This document shows positions 26,702 through 38,510 of a stretch of DNA of 39,504 bases, in pieces. How positions within the stretch are numbered: the stretch's first letter is position 1; each line of letters opens with the position of its first letter. The DNA comes from Spinellus fusiger (Eukaryota; Mucoromycota; Mucoromycetes; Mucorales; Phycomycetaceae), in the NCBI GenBank assembly GCA_025094145.1, contig JALLLS010000150.1:1-39504 (forward strand), in the 5' to 3' direction. Below the pieces are notes generated by a model. It was not told where the DNA came from and searched no databases. It saw nothing but the letters and a program-made list of their open reading frames with translations. Position numbers and translations under genes: made by a program.

Positions 26702-29700
26702 CTATGTCTCTAGCAATTTCTGCTGCTCATGAATCCTCTCTATCCATGCCATTTGGGTAGAGGCAGAGGAATTATACAGAGTCAGAGTAAAACTGCCTCC
26801 TTTACAGTGGCAAGTAAATGCAATAGCATAGCCTCTCGATTTACGGAGATCAGAGACAGCCGATCTAAGGGGTCCTGTCGTGACAGCAGGTGTGGTAACA
26901 GAGAGTCTTTTGTTATAAGAAAGACGGTACGGGGACAGTTTGGCACGAGAGTCAGGCACACATACATCCAGACAGTCCAATGGCACTGGCTTTATCCATA
27001 ATAACAACACTACCCGTCAACACAATGTCATTATAAAGGAAATAGTAAATATTACCTTTCGATACACCTTGTAAAACTCAAGATGGTTGTGGTATTTGAT
27101 CTTTGCAAACACCAGGTAGTGGTCGAACAGAAAGACCTTCATATCAGAAGCCACTGTCGTTGCATTGCCCTTTCTTCTCATCCGTCCCTTCATAATCAAC
27201 TGTCGGTGCTGGTCCAATAAATGAAGATCCTAACCTCCAGCATCAATAACCGTTTGCTTCTCTCCCATCCCTTACTTCTTCCGCAGACATTGGCTTATAA
27301 GCAAGTCTAGTATGAATCTGCTGCAAATGAAACTTATTCTCGGATTTGCCAATCTCTTGGTTCATTTTCACCAGGTGCTCTGTAATCATCGCCATCACTC
27401 TAGGTAGATACTCCTGGTCTGGATTGTCCTTGGCTGTCGAATTGAGTATTTCACGAAACAACAGGTTATAACGCCCGAGTCTTGCTGTGGGCTTAGTCAA
27501 GTACCCATTCAACTCTAATCGTCTGGACTCTGGTTTACGTTCTGTTTCCTACCTTGTACTGTGAATACATCTTTGTACATTTATATATCTCTATCTCTAT
27601 CTCTATCTAGAGTACTACAGGCTCAGATGTACCTCCACAAACCGGGCAAATCGAGCATTTCGTTTCTTCTCCAGCTCAAAGTTGAATTTGCCAATGACTT
27701 GGTGGGCTCCGTACGCGACAAAGGGGGCAAACAGAGAGGCATATTTGAGCATGCTATCACCAATATGGGAAATCACACCTTGCTGTTTACAACTCACGAG
27801 GGCTTCACAGAGTCTGTCATTGACAGCCACAATGTCTTTGATATTCCAGAAGACTTGTTGGATAAAGTTGTCCCGTCGATCTATAGGGACAATGTCGCTG
27901 GTGATCAAGGGTTGGATCCATGTCTAGTGTTATAGAAGAAATTGAATACATAGACAGGACAGCAAGAAGAAAAACTTACATTCTGGATATAATAAAGGTC
28001 TTTGACGAAGTCTTCTTCTGTGTAAATCAATTCATGAATACATTCTTGTCTCTTGCGTTCTTTAGAAGACACAGAGTCAAGGATATGTTTAGGAATAGAG
28101 TGGCACCACAGTCCATGTGATTGCTATTCATGTCATGATCAGATTCCATAATAAATAGCACACAAGAGTGTAGGGACATCTTAGTAGAGTGCCTTACCTT
28201 TTCTAGAGTAGTAGAATCACTTCGGAGCCGTTTGATCTACAGTGATGGTAGTAAGCATCAATGCTTCCTCCCTTTTAATAATAACAAGGTTCAAGACTTA
28301 CTTTGCGTGTTGTACGTGGACAACTATAACTATAGCATGGAGAATCTCGAGTACATGTAGGTGAATAGCAATCTGTTAATAGAGTAAACAGCCCATTGAC
28401 CTTTTTAGTGTAAGTCAGTGCTAAAAGAAAATAATGATGAATAACTAGGTATAGAGCCTATAAGAGATATCACTATTTACCATCTTCTTCTGCTCTTGTT
28501 CCTTGTCCTTTATCCATTATACCAAGAGGCAGATCCACGTGGTTCCGAAAACGGTACAGTGCTGTTGCCTTGTCTCTTAATCGGTGCTCATAATTGACTT
28601 CATGAAGAAACCCTTGATCATCCAGAGCACGTCCTACTAACAGGGCCAGATTACGGTCTTGGCTATGAAGAATATGTGCCAGTCGTTCCTAATTACACAC
28701 CATGTCAATTCAATTCAACTTGATTCAGTTCCATGACCATGTTCATCTTTCCTATTCTACATACACACACACACTCTCTCTCTCTTGTTTATTTGCTTGT
28801 TTGCTTGTTTGTCTCTATTACCGTAGCTTCTGATCCACTGAAAACATCATGGTACACTACACCATCTTTGATCATTGTATAGGTCTGAAGTTTATCCTGC
28901 ATTTCGTGTGCGACATGCGATAAAAAGGCAACATAGACACCCCGTGGAGAGTAAGGCTGCTGATGTGGCACAGGTGGTGTGTCCGTAGGAAGAGAGACAA
29001 CACGAAGTACAGGGAGAAGAGAGGCAGAATCTAATGTAGAGAGGGCTTTCTCAATGTCCTCAGTCACTCCCGTCTCTTTCCCGTTGTTATTTGGTCTTAT
29101 GGTGTTTAATTTTGAAAAGACATTGCGAAGTTTTGAAAGAGAATTGGACTTTTCATTGTAGAGATGGGATGCATAAGAAGTGTGTTTGTCGGGTGATCCT
29201 GCGTTTAATTTAGATGGGATGGAGGCTGCCGTCGATGGACTATGTAAAGTTGTGTCTTTATCGACCGTGGCTATTTTCTTTGTTGTGGCAAATTGAGAGG
29301 CAATCGGCAAAAATAGAGGAAGGGAGAGAGATCTCATGGGATGAGGTGTTGTGTTGTTCTGTATCCTTACTTTACACAAAGTAATTTTTGTGGTGGTGTC
29401 TTCTGTACTTTTAGAAGGAATAGAGTGAATGTGTTTTGTAGTATTTAGGTGGTCTGTCTGTACGGATAGCATTGGATTTTTACTCTCTTTTGCTTTTGAT
29501 ACTTTTGTTGATGGTGTGGTATAGGTGGGTGCTTCTGATAATGTCGAGGGAGCAGACCGAGTTGATAGAGTATGAGACCTTGTAAATGCACGAAGACTTT
29601 GATTTCGTACTGGTAATCGTTGATTCACATAGGATCTTTTAATTTGTTCTGATATGGGTCCTCCTGTGTAATAGGTATCTAGAAAGGTATGGGTTGGACT

Positions 29701-29754
29701 TGATACTATTTGGGTTTCATGGTTTGATGCTTTCTGTTCTGTTATTTGTGTCAT
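26702..29754 (-). CDS. Rho guanine nucleotide exchange factor, DEP-DH-PH (Rom1/Rom2-like, no CNH domain)
   Basis: Activates Rho1-type GTPases that control glucan synthesis and the cell-wall integrity pathway at the plasma membrane. Exons (minus): 29754-28822, 28688-28481, 28420-28302, [28236-28199], 28123-27980, 27923-27633, 27548-27276, 27229-27056, 26989-26702. Exon 1 is a Ser/Thr-rich, probably disordered 260 residues or so plus the start of DEP (SPRGVYVAFLSHVAHEM), continued in exon 2 (QDRNLALLVGRALDDQGF). Next comes the Rom-type Cys motif TDCYSPTC...CYSYSC, DH (KRQECIHELIYTEEDFVKDL, LELNGYLTKPTARLGRYNLL) and PH (MKGRMRRKGNATT...KVFLFDHYLVFAK). The bracketed 38-nt exon has good splice sites but breaks the frame; without it the product is 809 residues. 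The frame stops soon after PH, so the C-terminal CNH domain of Rom2 is absent. Confidence 0.85.
27587..27609 (+). repeat. (ATCTCT)n microsatellite in a RhoGEF intron
   Basis: About four hexanucleotide units inside the 27549-27632 intron. Confidence 0.7.
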
Positions 29755-31646
29755 GGATTTCTATGTGTTTATGTGGACTGCAATAATGATGATATGATAT
29801 AGAATAAAATATAAAATACAAAAAAAAAAGAATTCAAAGTTCAACGTAATGATAAAGGGTAAAAGAAACAAATAAAGTGTTATTTTTATTTCTTGAAAAG
29901 AAATAGCCCATCATTGACAGGCCACACGTCTTCACCAATGTCTAATCTACAAAACTAGGTCTGTTTCTATATCAAGTATCTCACCAACATCTTATCTTTT
30001 TGTTACCGTTAGATGAAAAATATTATTTATTTTACAAACAGACTGGGGTGGAAGTTAGTATTTATGCTTAAATTACATGTCAATCTTGTCCTACACTACA
30101 CATTTAATATCCGTAAAGGAAGGGGTGGAATGTAAAATACAATACAATACAACACAGTACAGTACAAAGATCATAGTACTGCCATCCCTATAGACACTAC
30201 ATATGGATTACTTCCTAACCAATAGAAAACAGGTGAATAAAAATGACTCTGATGAATTGTTTATTGTAGGACTAGTTAGGGAGTTCTCCTTAAGCTTCAG
30301 GAAAGAAACAACAGGGAGTCATGGCAACACATCTATTGTCCTACAATGATAAAGTATTCATAAACAATAAATATCATTTATATATTTATATTTAGAATGT
30401 CCACAGAAAATACTATCATTATTAAAGTATTTTGCCTGTTCAATAAAATCTGTGTTATGAAAACCAATGCACTTTAAATAAAACCATGTGGCTCGACACC
30501 TATTTGTAGGACATCCATTCAATGAAAGAAATGGTACATTGCGATTGGCCTAATGTCTCCAACACTCCATAATTTCTTATTTCTGTATAACACTTATCTT
30601 CACAGCCCATGGATTGTGCTTGAACAGTCTATATGGATCTTTCTTTCTCCCCTTCTCTCTAAAAACACTCGGACACATAGCATTGTCTTTTTTGCTGTTG
30701 ATTCAGGTGCCACATAAAATTAAAGAATGGCAATGATCAGTAAGATTAGTTATTTCCATTTATTGCATTTGTTGGACTGGTTCAACTCCGAGATTATTTT
30801 TTAGAAAAAATGATGCTTACTATGATTACTATTAGCACCTCTCTGTAGATGACAAAGCACCTTTTCTCTTTTATCAACTATAGAAAACAAAATAATGATA
30901 ATGATTGATTTTCGAAATAGTAATAATAGTCTTTTGATAAGTTTGTTGGATGGTAACGAAGATTATTATTAAAAGAATAAGGTGCATAATTATTGTTTTA
31001 TAAAGTCAGACTACAGACAAACATCTTTATCTTTGTTTTTCTCTCTTTCTTTTGCTATAAGGTTATCTGAGAGTAGTGTAGATCTCAATGAGAGTTCTTG
31101 TCTCCTCTTGAATGCAATAAAATGACAATGAATTCACATTGGTACTTGAAGTTTACACTTAAACTTGCAGGCTTACTCTTGAATTTACTTTGTATTTCTA
31201 TTGGTACTTAGATCTACAATTAAGTATACTTGATACTGTCAAATAATTTCAATGTTTAAACTATTAACTATCAAAAGAATGCAGCTTTAGAAAAAGGAGT
31301 GTCCCTATGAAAATAATATTAATAATACATTATTTCCATGTCATTTATCATATACATTAAAGTGTGATATTTATAAACACATGCAAGTTGGATATACAGA
31401 TAAAGAAATAAAAAGAACAGGCATGGGTATTGTCTTTTGCTTTGTTTTCATTCATCATCACCTTCCTGACTCTATATTTGTGTTTTAGGTACTGTTAGAC
31501 AGTGTAGTTTCTCTTGCATACCAACATCAAGAAAGACACACTTTATCACATTTTAGATGATTTGCCTTTACCATACGTTTCTGTCTGTCTGTCAACCGAG
31601 ACTCCAGTGATCACTAGGAAGGAGGAGATAAACCAGCAGGCTTGAG

Positions 31647-31674
31647 CTTTCTTTCTTTCTTTCTTTCTTTCTTT
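31647..31674 (+). repeat. (CTTT)7 microsatellite
   Basis: Seven perfect tetranucleotide units. Confidence 0.85.
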
Positions 31675-32235
31675 TAATTGGCACTAGTAGTATCTTTTGG
31701 AGTCATCTTTACTTTAAAGTGGATGGATCAAGATGTACTTGAAGTATGAATACATAAAAGAGACCATACCATTGATGCTGTGCACTATTCTTTGCAAAAC
31801 AGATGGCTATTCAGACCTTCAATCAGTATCAAGTAAAGATGTCTTAATTGTTATTCTTCTGGTAGGATTGGCATCTGATAAACTTGCTATAGTTCTCTAT
31901 AAAGAACACATACAAGAATCCTAGGTTACTTCTTGAGTCCAAAGGTATTTGGTTAGTTAAAGTACAATTAATCATGCTTTTTTCTATTCAACTTTTCTAT
32001 TCTTTTATACTTCTACTCTATTCTAATAATTAATATAAATAGGATAACTTGGCAGAAATCACTACCAAATATAACAGCTTTACTATCAAAAGACACACAT
32101 TCTAATACAGGCTGTTGTACTCTTAAATCATTTCTAAAATGTCTATCTACTATATTCAAATACACTACGGTTTACCATAGATGCTTCACCCCATACCTTG
32201 ATTTTGTAGGTGTCTTTTTATTATTATTATTATTT

Positions 32236-32265
32236 ATTTTATTTTATTTTATTTTATTTTATTTT
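32236..32265 (+). repeat. (ATTTT)6 microsatellite
   Basis: Six perfect pentanucleotide units, preceded by a short TTA run. Confidence 0.85.
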
Positions 32266-33223
32266 ACAAACTGCTAACTGTTAACCTCTTGTTTTCTTAA
32301 ATTTATAAGATGTAGTAGGCTTATAGTTTTGTGATATACTACTGCTCTTATGATTAAAAACACCCCAGGTTTTATGTATCTAGTGTGTTTTCAATGTTCA
32401 TTAGAAACCATTGTTCTACTGACACTATATCTGAGGAAACACCCCTTACCTATAAATAAGGGATAATAAAATTAAACACTGTAAAAGGTTTACATTGTCC
32501 AATAGTGCTGAGCATGGATTGGTGCAATTATAGAAAACGGCTGAGTCTATCTAATCATATTCCAATCATCATATCTCTTCCAAGTCTTTGGCTAATACTA
32601 TTCTCTTATGAGGCCTTTATTAGTAGCCCTATTTAGCCTATTCTTAGTGCACCTGTAGGTGTGGTTATAAATAAGAGCCCTTTTCTTTCTTCTTAATGAC
32701 AAGGACACATACGTATGGTATTCTTTGATTGTATTATAAACATTCTATAGTGTAGAAATAGCCTGTCTTTCCTATCATTTTATAAGGAAGCAAACTATAT
32801 CTCCTCTGTTGGCATGGAATAGAGAAGAAGTGTGCAGTTGTCTTGAAAAACAAAGCGTAGTCCAGCAGACACACCATTGAACTCTCATAAATACTTTATT
32901 TTTATTTTCTAAACACTTTTTGATAGCTTCACGGTTTCTTTCTTTATTTTTTATTCTTTCTTGATTGAGCTAGTGAAAAAGAAAAAAACTCAACTAGCCC
33001 AAAGCACTCCACAAAAGAAGACTACCATGTCTTTACACCAGTCACGTTGAATATCAGACTCCAAAGGACTGGCAATAGAACACACGTCCGAGACAATAAT
33101 TATTCCGTAAGCAGAGTACTACGATCCACTCTCTCTCTCTTCCTCCCTTTACTTTGTTGATTTCTTTCTTTTTTTCTTTCTTTCTTGGTTTATTGGCGCT
33201 GTTGGATGTATAGAGAAGATACA

Positions 33224-34802
33224 ATGGCAGTGGGGTTTCCGAGTCAAGAGCAACTTGAGAATCTTCGCTACTATAAATATGCTGCAGTCGATAAATCATT
33301 TGTTACAAGATATGTTCTTGTGCATTACTGGAATTGGGCTATTACCTTTTTTCCAATGTGGATAGCGTAGGTGGCTTCTCTAGGAGGATGATTAAACAGT
33401 AGAAAATAGATAGAAAGCATTTTTTTGTCTTGTGTATTGACTACTGCCTAGGCCTAATCTTATCACACTGATAGGCCTCTTTTTCATGATCTTCAATGTC
33501 ACTCTAGTCGCTCTTTATGTACCTAGTCTTGGCACAGAAGAGGAGGAAGTGCCTTGCTGGGTCTATTTTAGCTTTGCAGCCGGTCTGTGGCTGTATTCTA
33601 CCTTTGACAATGTAGACGGAAGACAGGCCCGACGCACAGGCACCTCCAGTCCATTGGGTGAATTATTTGATCACGGTTGTGATGCCCTCAACACTACGTA
33701 TATCTCATTATTGCAGGCAGCAGCTCTTGGATTAGGACAGACACAACGTACAGTTGTTTTATTTATTGTCACAATGGCAGGGTTTTATTTGTCCACGGCA
33801 GAGGAGTATTATACGGGTGTTTTATATCTTGGTTATGTGAATGGACCTACAGAAGGGATCATTCTGACGTGTATGTCGTTTATTATTTCAGGCATTTATG
33901 GTATGTATCTATAATCTCCACAGTGTAGTGTAAATATGACTGACTGACTGACTGACTGACTGACTGACTGATCATTCTACAGGCGTCACTGTATGGAATA
34001 CCCCTCTTGTCAATGTCCCTTGGCTCTCTTGGATAGCCTATATAATATCACCAGAAACAACAGCAGCAGAGTTTTGTGTGGATACTACTGTTCTCTTATT
34101 TCTATTAACCCATTGTCCTGTAGTGTAAGTGACATACTAACCACCCTGGATCTGTCGACTCATCCACCAACACACTACAGCATCCACTCTATTTTCAAGG
34201 CATGTCAGGAGAAATCCCTCAACTTCTTGAGTGTATTGATAGATGCACTCTGTCCTATTTTTGTCTTTGGCATGGCTGAATACTTATGGGTCATAAGTGC
34301 TGATTCTATTATTCTGCAAGATGGACATTTCTTCCTCTTTACTATAATGACAGGCATTCTCTTTGGCCTTATGGCTTCCAGTATTATATTTGCCCACCTC
34401 ACAAAATCATCTTTTCCGTCTTTATACATCCCAGTAGCACCCATGATTATCATGTCAGTCATAGTGAATGCGCCTTCCTTGATAGAAAGGTACAGTGGGT
34501 TCAAGAAACAAACAATAGTTTATTATTGCCATCCTCATAATATCAACAACAACAACAACAACAACATTAGAGCCATTGTATCTCCACAGCAAGAGTATTA
34601 TCTGCTGTGGATAATTCTGTCTGGTGCCACCATGTACTATGGAGGATGGGCCTATTTGGTGATTCATGGGTTCTGCCGTCATTTGGGCATTCATTGTTTA
34701 GTGATTCGTCGTGAAAAGCAGCCCAGTCGTAATGATCTTGCTGCTGCTAGTGATGGTGCATGTAAGACCTCTTTCTCTACACCTACAGTTGAAGATGAAT
34801 AA
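33224..34802 (+). CDS. Ethanolamine/choline phosphotransferase (CDP-alcohol phosphatidyltransferase)
   Basis: Last step of the Kennedy pathway: transfers phosphoethanolamine or phosphocholine from the CDP form to diacylglycerol, in ER/Golgi membranes. Exons: 33224-33366, 33452-33900, 33983-34124, 34181-34489, 34571-34802; 424 residues (yeast and human enzymes 390-415). The CDP-OH-P signature D-x2-DG-x2-AR-x8-G-x3-D-x3-D is perfect, starting at DNVDGRQARR in exon 2. N-terminal LRYYKYAAVDKSF and WNWAITFFPMWIAPNLITL are family-typical, and about eight hydrophobic segments follow. The C terminus is polar. The start was chosen for its Kozak-like ACAATGG; an ATG at 33206 would add six residues. The sequence does not decide between choline and ethanolamine specificity. 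Intron 4 (81 nt) is a multiple of three with no stop. Confidence 0.92.
33937..33970 (+). repeat. (TGAC)n microsatellite in the phosphotransferase intron 2
   Basis: About eight TGAC/CTGA units directly upstream of the 3' splice site. The repeated CTGAC resembles a branch-point motif. Confidence 0.85.
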
Positions 34803-35158
34803 GAGCTAACTCTATATCTAGTGGTGAAAAACAACAGCTTGATCGATGCACAAGATGACATGGAACAAGGTCACCCAGCACACGACATCCTTTCAGACTG
34901 CAGTCCTTTGCATAAGAGCCGTGAAGAGTACAGGTGACTTTTGGTGTATATTTATAAGTTAGCAGGACATGGCATCCTATATCTCTATCTATAGGCCACT
35001 CTATTTTGTGTATAGTTTGTATGAGCAGCTTCATAGAGTAAACAAAGAAGCAACAGACCCAGTCTCTCTCTCTATAAATACAAAAAATAAAAATAAAACA
35101 CACACACACACATACTTCTCTTTTTCTTTTTTTCTCTTTTCTCTTTTCTCTTTTCTCT
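34803..35158. other. Convergent 3' region between phosphotransferase and BOLA3
   Basis: No gene seen. A CA repeat followed by CTTTT-rich tract lies at 35098-35160. Confidence 0.5.
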
Positions 35159-35586
35159 TTATTTGGCAGATGTCTTTAGCTAGAATAGAGTGATTAATGC
35201 GTTGTTAGCTTCTAATATTTACCTGTAATCCGTGCATGCCCTTGATATCTTCAGCAAGGACTTTGTTGACCATGCGATGCTGTTTTACCATGGACACACC
35301 TTCAAATGCCTTTGAAGCAATATCAATAGCATACATGGAGCCACAACCACCTATGCTGTGTCAGTCCAAGCACTCTATGATATAAAATCAACTTACCAGA
35401 GACATCACTGACTCTAAGCTTATGAGGCGAGAGAGATGCCATAAGTTTAGAGTAAAGCAGCTTTTCACCATCAGTGAATTCTGCCGTTGCAGCGTCATTA
35501 GTGGTGCTTGAAAAGAGCACCCGTTGTCTATGGTGCTGTGGAAAACCAGACACTCGGACGATACTTTGAACTCTAGAGAATAGCAT
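35159..35586 (-). CDS. Mitochondrial BolA-like protein (BOLA3 type)
   Basis: Works with the ISC machinery and monothiol glutaredoxin/NFU to deliver 4Fe-4S clusters to lipoate synthase and complex II in the matrix. Exons: 35586-35397, 35350-35223, 35179-35159; 112 residues. The N terminus MLFSRVQSIVRVSGF is Arg/Ser-rich and amphipathic, a likely mitochondrial presequence, ending near residue 30. The BolA fold follows: EKLLYSKLMASLSPHKLRV, then DVSGGCGSMYAIDI with the conserved Cys, then VKQHRMVNKVLAEDIKGMHG with the conserved His. GGCGxMY and QHxMVN are the BOLA3 signature rather than BOLA1. The last exon is just seven codons (LKTSAK plus stop). If intron 2 is retained the protein ends VNIRS instead. 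Confidence 0.9.
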
Positions 35587-35823
35587 AGAGAGTAATATAA
35601 AAGAGAGAGGAGTGAAATAGAATACCTCTACACACTCCTTTACTACCTGCACTTATCAACAAAGAAACAAGTCACACTCACTCGGTAGAAGAACAAAAAA
35701 AAAAGGTCTGTACATTTTTCTTCATTTTCATTTTATAAATAGATGGGTGGAGTAAAGAAATTAACAAACAGCAAAACAAACAAATAAACGATGGGACAAT
35801 GAGACAGACAGAGTGTCAATGAT

Positions 35824-36585
35824 TTAATCCTTGAGCTTCTTGGTACCACGGAGCAAACCAGTACGACGGGCAGCAATAAGACCGACCTTTTGACCAGCGG
35901 AAGAGTCGCGGGCAACAGTAGAGGCGTGACCAATGTGCTGATGGTTACCACCACCGTGAGGATGGTCGACGGGGTTCATGGCAACACCACGGGTCTTGGG
36001 CCAGCTGTTACGCTTGACTCTGTACTTGTGGTAAGCACGACCAGCCTTCAACATGGGCTTGTCAATACGTCCACCACCAGCAACAATACCAATAGCGGCA
36101 CGGGAAGTAGAAGGAATGATCTTCTTGGCACCAGAGGGCAAACGGATACGGGTCTTGCCATCATCACCGTGACCGATGACAGTCACATAGTTACCAGAGG
36201 TACGGGCAAGAGCTCCACGGTCACCAACCTTCTCTTCGACATTGCAGACAATGGTACCTTCGGGAACGGAGGCGAGAGGAAGAATGTTGCCGACATTGAG
36301 AGAGGCCTTCTTACCGCAGTAGACGAACTGGCCGGTGTACATGCCTTCGGTGGCAATGAAGGTCTCGACGTTGATCTTGTACTTGTAGGGATCACGGAAA
36401 GCGATCTTGGCAAGGGGAGCACCACGTCCAGGGTCGTGAACAATCTCCTTGACAATACCACGGATATAACCATGACGTTCAGCAAAGTCGAACACTCTCA
36501 ACTTGGCAGCACCCTTGCGACCAACGGTATGAGACTTGAAGATGCTTCCAGCACCTTTTCTTTGAGCACGAATGACGCGACCCAT
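35824..36585 (-). CDS. 60S ribosomal protein uL2 (L8/L2)
   Basis: Large-subunit protein at the subunit interface, needed for subunit joining and peptidyl transfer. A single exon of 253 residues, equal to fungal and animal uL2 (254-257). Starts [19 protein letters not shown] and has [18 protein letters not shown], the [12 protein letters not shown] segment and the conserved [16 protein letters not shown] loop with the hydroxylated/catalytic-site His. Codon bias is strong, and this gives a long open antisense frame that I reject as a gene. BOLA3 follows on the same strand with about 240 bp between. Confidence 0.98.
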   Translation of the reverse strand: MGRVIRAQRKGAGSIFKSHTVGRKGAAKLRVFDFAERHGYIRGIVKEIVHDPGRGAPLAKIAFRDPYKYKINVETFIATEGMYTGQFVYCGKKASLNVGNILPLASVPEGTIVCNVEEKVGDRGALARTSGNYVTVIGHGDDGKTRIRLPSGAKKIIPSTSRAAIGIVAGGGRIDKPMLKAGRAYHKYRVKRNSWPKTRGVAMNPVDHPHGGGNHQHIGHASTVARDSSAGQKVGLIAARRTGLLRGTKKLKD

Positions 36586-37173
36586 AATAGACTAGATCTA
36601 TAGATGCGTAATAGTTGCATTAATGTCTGTTCAGAGGCAACAAGTTCAAATGCAATGGGTCGTAGAATAAAAGCTGGTGGTAGTAGTGATAAGGTGTTTT
36701 AATTTATCTATCTATTGATCTCCAGCTTATGGGTTCGTCTCTCCATGCATCCATACATCCATCCATCTACGTATCGATGCATCGATATATCTATGGGCTG
36801 ATGTATCAATGCATCCGTTGTTGGTATATATCAATAGGTGGTGCTTTTGCTGATGCCTTTTGCAGGATGAAAAAATGTAATTACCCTTTTTGGTGGGAAG
36901 GAAAGAAGGGAAGAGGAGATCATGGCACTGTGTGTGCAAACCATCCGCTGTCCCCATCGGTCTATTTTACTGTCCGATGGCGAGGATAAGAATATGTGAA
37001 AAGTCATTTTATTTCTTCTTGAGTGTCTAATATCAAGGCACATCAATATATAGGTGGAGTGCTCATACAAGTGTATAGAAAAGAAAGAAAAAATGAATCC
37101 GTAGCGTCTTGTTTTTGGTGTGGGGATTTTATGTATGTGTTGGACCTTGAAATCTTCCTTTAAATACAACCCA
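36586..37173. other. uL2 promoter region and spacer to the right-hand Tc1 element
   Basis: It contains ATCC/ATCGATGCATCGAT-type simple sequence around 36740-36800; no gene recognised. Confidence 0.5.
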
Positions 37174-38500
37174 TCTACTAAAATCATAGAGCAAAAATAA
37201 TTAAAGATGTATATATGTATATGTATATGTATATCTCTTTTATCTTGATAATATCATCACTTTATGAATATATTAGATAGAGATGTAAAACTTTCAATCG
37301 ATTCATATAACAATGTTTATACTACAGAACAGTGGCTCTAAGTGTAGTTTATTTAGTAGCTACCATGATCACCCTTGGCATGATCACCTCACGCTGGCAA
37401 TAAGTGAGATTTGTTATTTTTTGATAATTTACCCCATTCCAGCATCAGGGCTGTCTCCAACTTCTTCTTAGTGGTATATACCCTTCTGTCCTTCTTAATA
37501 ACCTTCTTGAGGTGGACCCATAGATGCTCAATTGGATTGAGATCAGTATTGTGAGGGCCAGTAAGGAAGAGTTTTTAACTTCTTTGCTGCCTTCCATTCA
37601 CATGTTGCCCTGCTTGTATGGAGTCTAGCATTGTCCCCTGTAGGAAGAAACTGTTATCAGGCTTTAGGAGAGAGAGAAAATTGAGCTCGGGGCAGTAGGC
37701 TTCTCTAGGTAATTTAATGTACTTGGTGGAGTTTATCCTACCCTCCACTACGATCCATCTCCCAACACCCTCCCCACTAAAACAGCCCCATACCATTACT
37801 CCACCACCTCCAAACTTCCTCATTTCTATGACATTCTTAGGCTCAGAGGCCGTACCAGTCTGCCTGATGACTTTAAAGCCCCTGTCATAGCTCATGAGCT
37901 CCACTCTGGACTCATCGGACCAGATGACCCCTTGCCACTGCTCATGGGTCCAACCAACGTGCCCATGGGCCCACTGAAGCCTTGCCTCAATATGTTTCTT
38001 AGTAAGAAGAGGCCTCACCACTGAACTGAAAGAGTGAAAACCTATTTCATCAAGGTACCTCTTCAAGATTGGTCTTGAAACCTCGATGGCCATGTCTGCC
38101 CTAATGGCTTCCTTGGTCTGATGGGAATTTCTCATTACTGTTCTTCTCAACCATCTGAGGGGTTTTTCATCCAAATCTCTTTGTCGGCCCCTCTTGGGAG
38201 AAGACACCACCAAACCTGTCTTCTTGAAGTGTCTCGCAATGTCTCCTACAGTGGTGGGAGGAACATTGAACATGCAAGATGCTTCAGCTTGGGTGGGGTT
38301 CATGTTCAGCACCTTATGGAGAATGGCTGAACAAGTCTCGAGGCTTGTATATTTCTTATAATCTTGGGGGTCTTGGTGAAGATGTTCATGGTGTTGGATG
38401 GTGTAGACATTATAAGAAAAATAAATTTCTGAACGAAAAATAGCCTGGGATTTTAAAAAAATCACAGTTACTTTTGTTAGGTCACTTTATTTTACAATTT
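37174..38500 (-). mobile_element. Tc1-like transposon (same family as the 10.8-11.4 kb relic)
   Basis: A minus-strand Tc1 transposase with 3' tail. The tail (37174-37436) matches 11121-11394 in inverted orientation, including the paired TGATCATGCCAAGGGTGATCAT motif. The right edge is uncertain; LINE copy C starts at 38511. I could not identify paired terminal inverted repeats. Confidence 0.7.
37389..38465 (-). pseudogene. Tc1-like transposase with C-terminal frameshifts
   Basis: N-terminal helix-turn-helix (NPTQAEASCMFNVPPTTVGD), then RGRQRDLDEKPLRWLRR, then the catalytic domain: VIWSDESRVEL (first Asp), GGGGVMVWGCFSGEGVGRW, and after a frameshift at about 37640 DNARLHTSRATC (second Asp). 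After another frame change near 37555, NTDLNPIEHLWVHLKK holds the Glu. The stop in the last frame is at 37389-37391. The true start is unclear: an out-of-frame ATG at about 38411 (MSTPSNTMNIF) suggests a further N-terminal frameshift. The long middle segment is open, so decay is recent compared with the relic at 11 kb. Confidence 0.82.
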
Positions 38501-38510
38501 ACACAGTTTA

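Larger units (their letters stand above)
29755..33205. other. 3.4-kb gene-poor region
   Basis: Only very short frames; the longest (63 codons near 31733-31924) has no recognisable motif. It contains simple repeats at 31647 and 32236. It probably includes the divergent promoters of the RhoGEF and the phosphotransferase. No tRNA or transposon end was recognised. Confidence 0.6.

Noticed and set aside
31733..31924. 63-codon frame in the gene-poor region
   Set aside because: Real ATG but no motif, no splice context and no length above chance for AT-rich DNA.
35890..36603. Open frame of about 237 codons antisense to uL2
   Set aside because: Same effect of codon bias; no recognisable protein.
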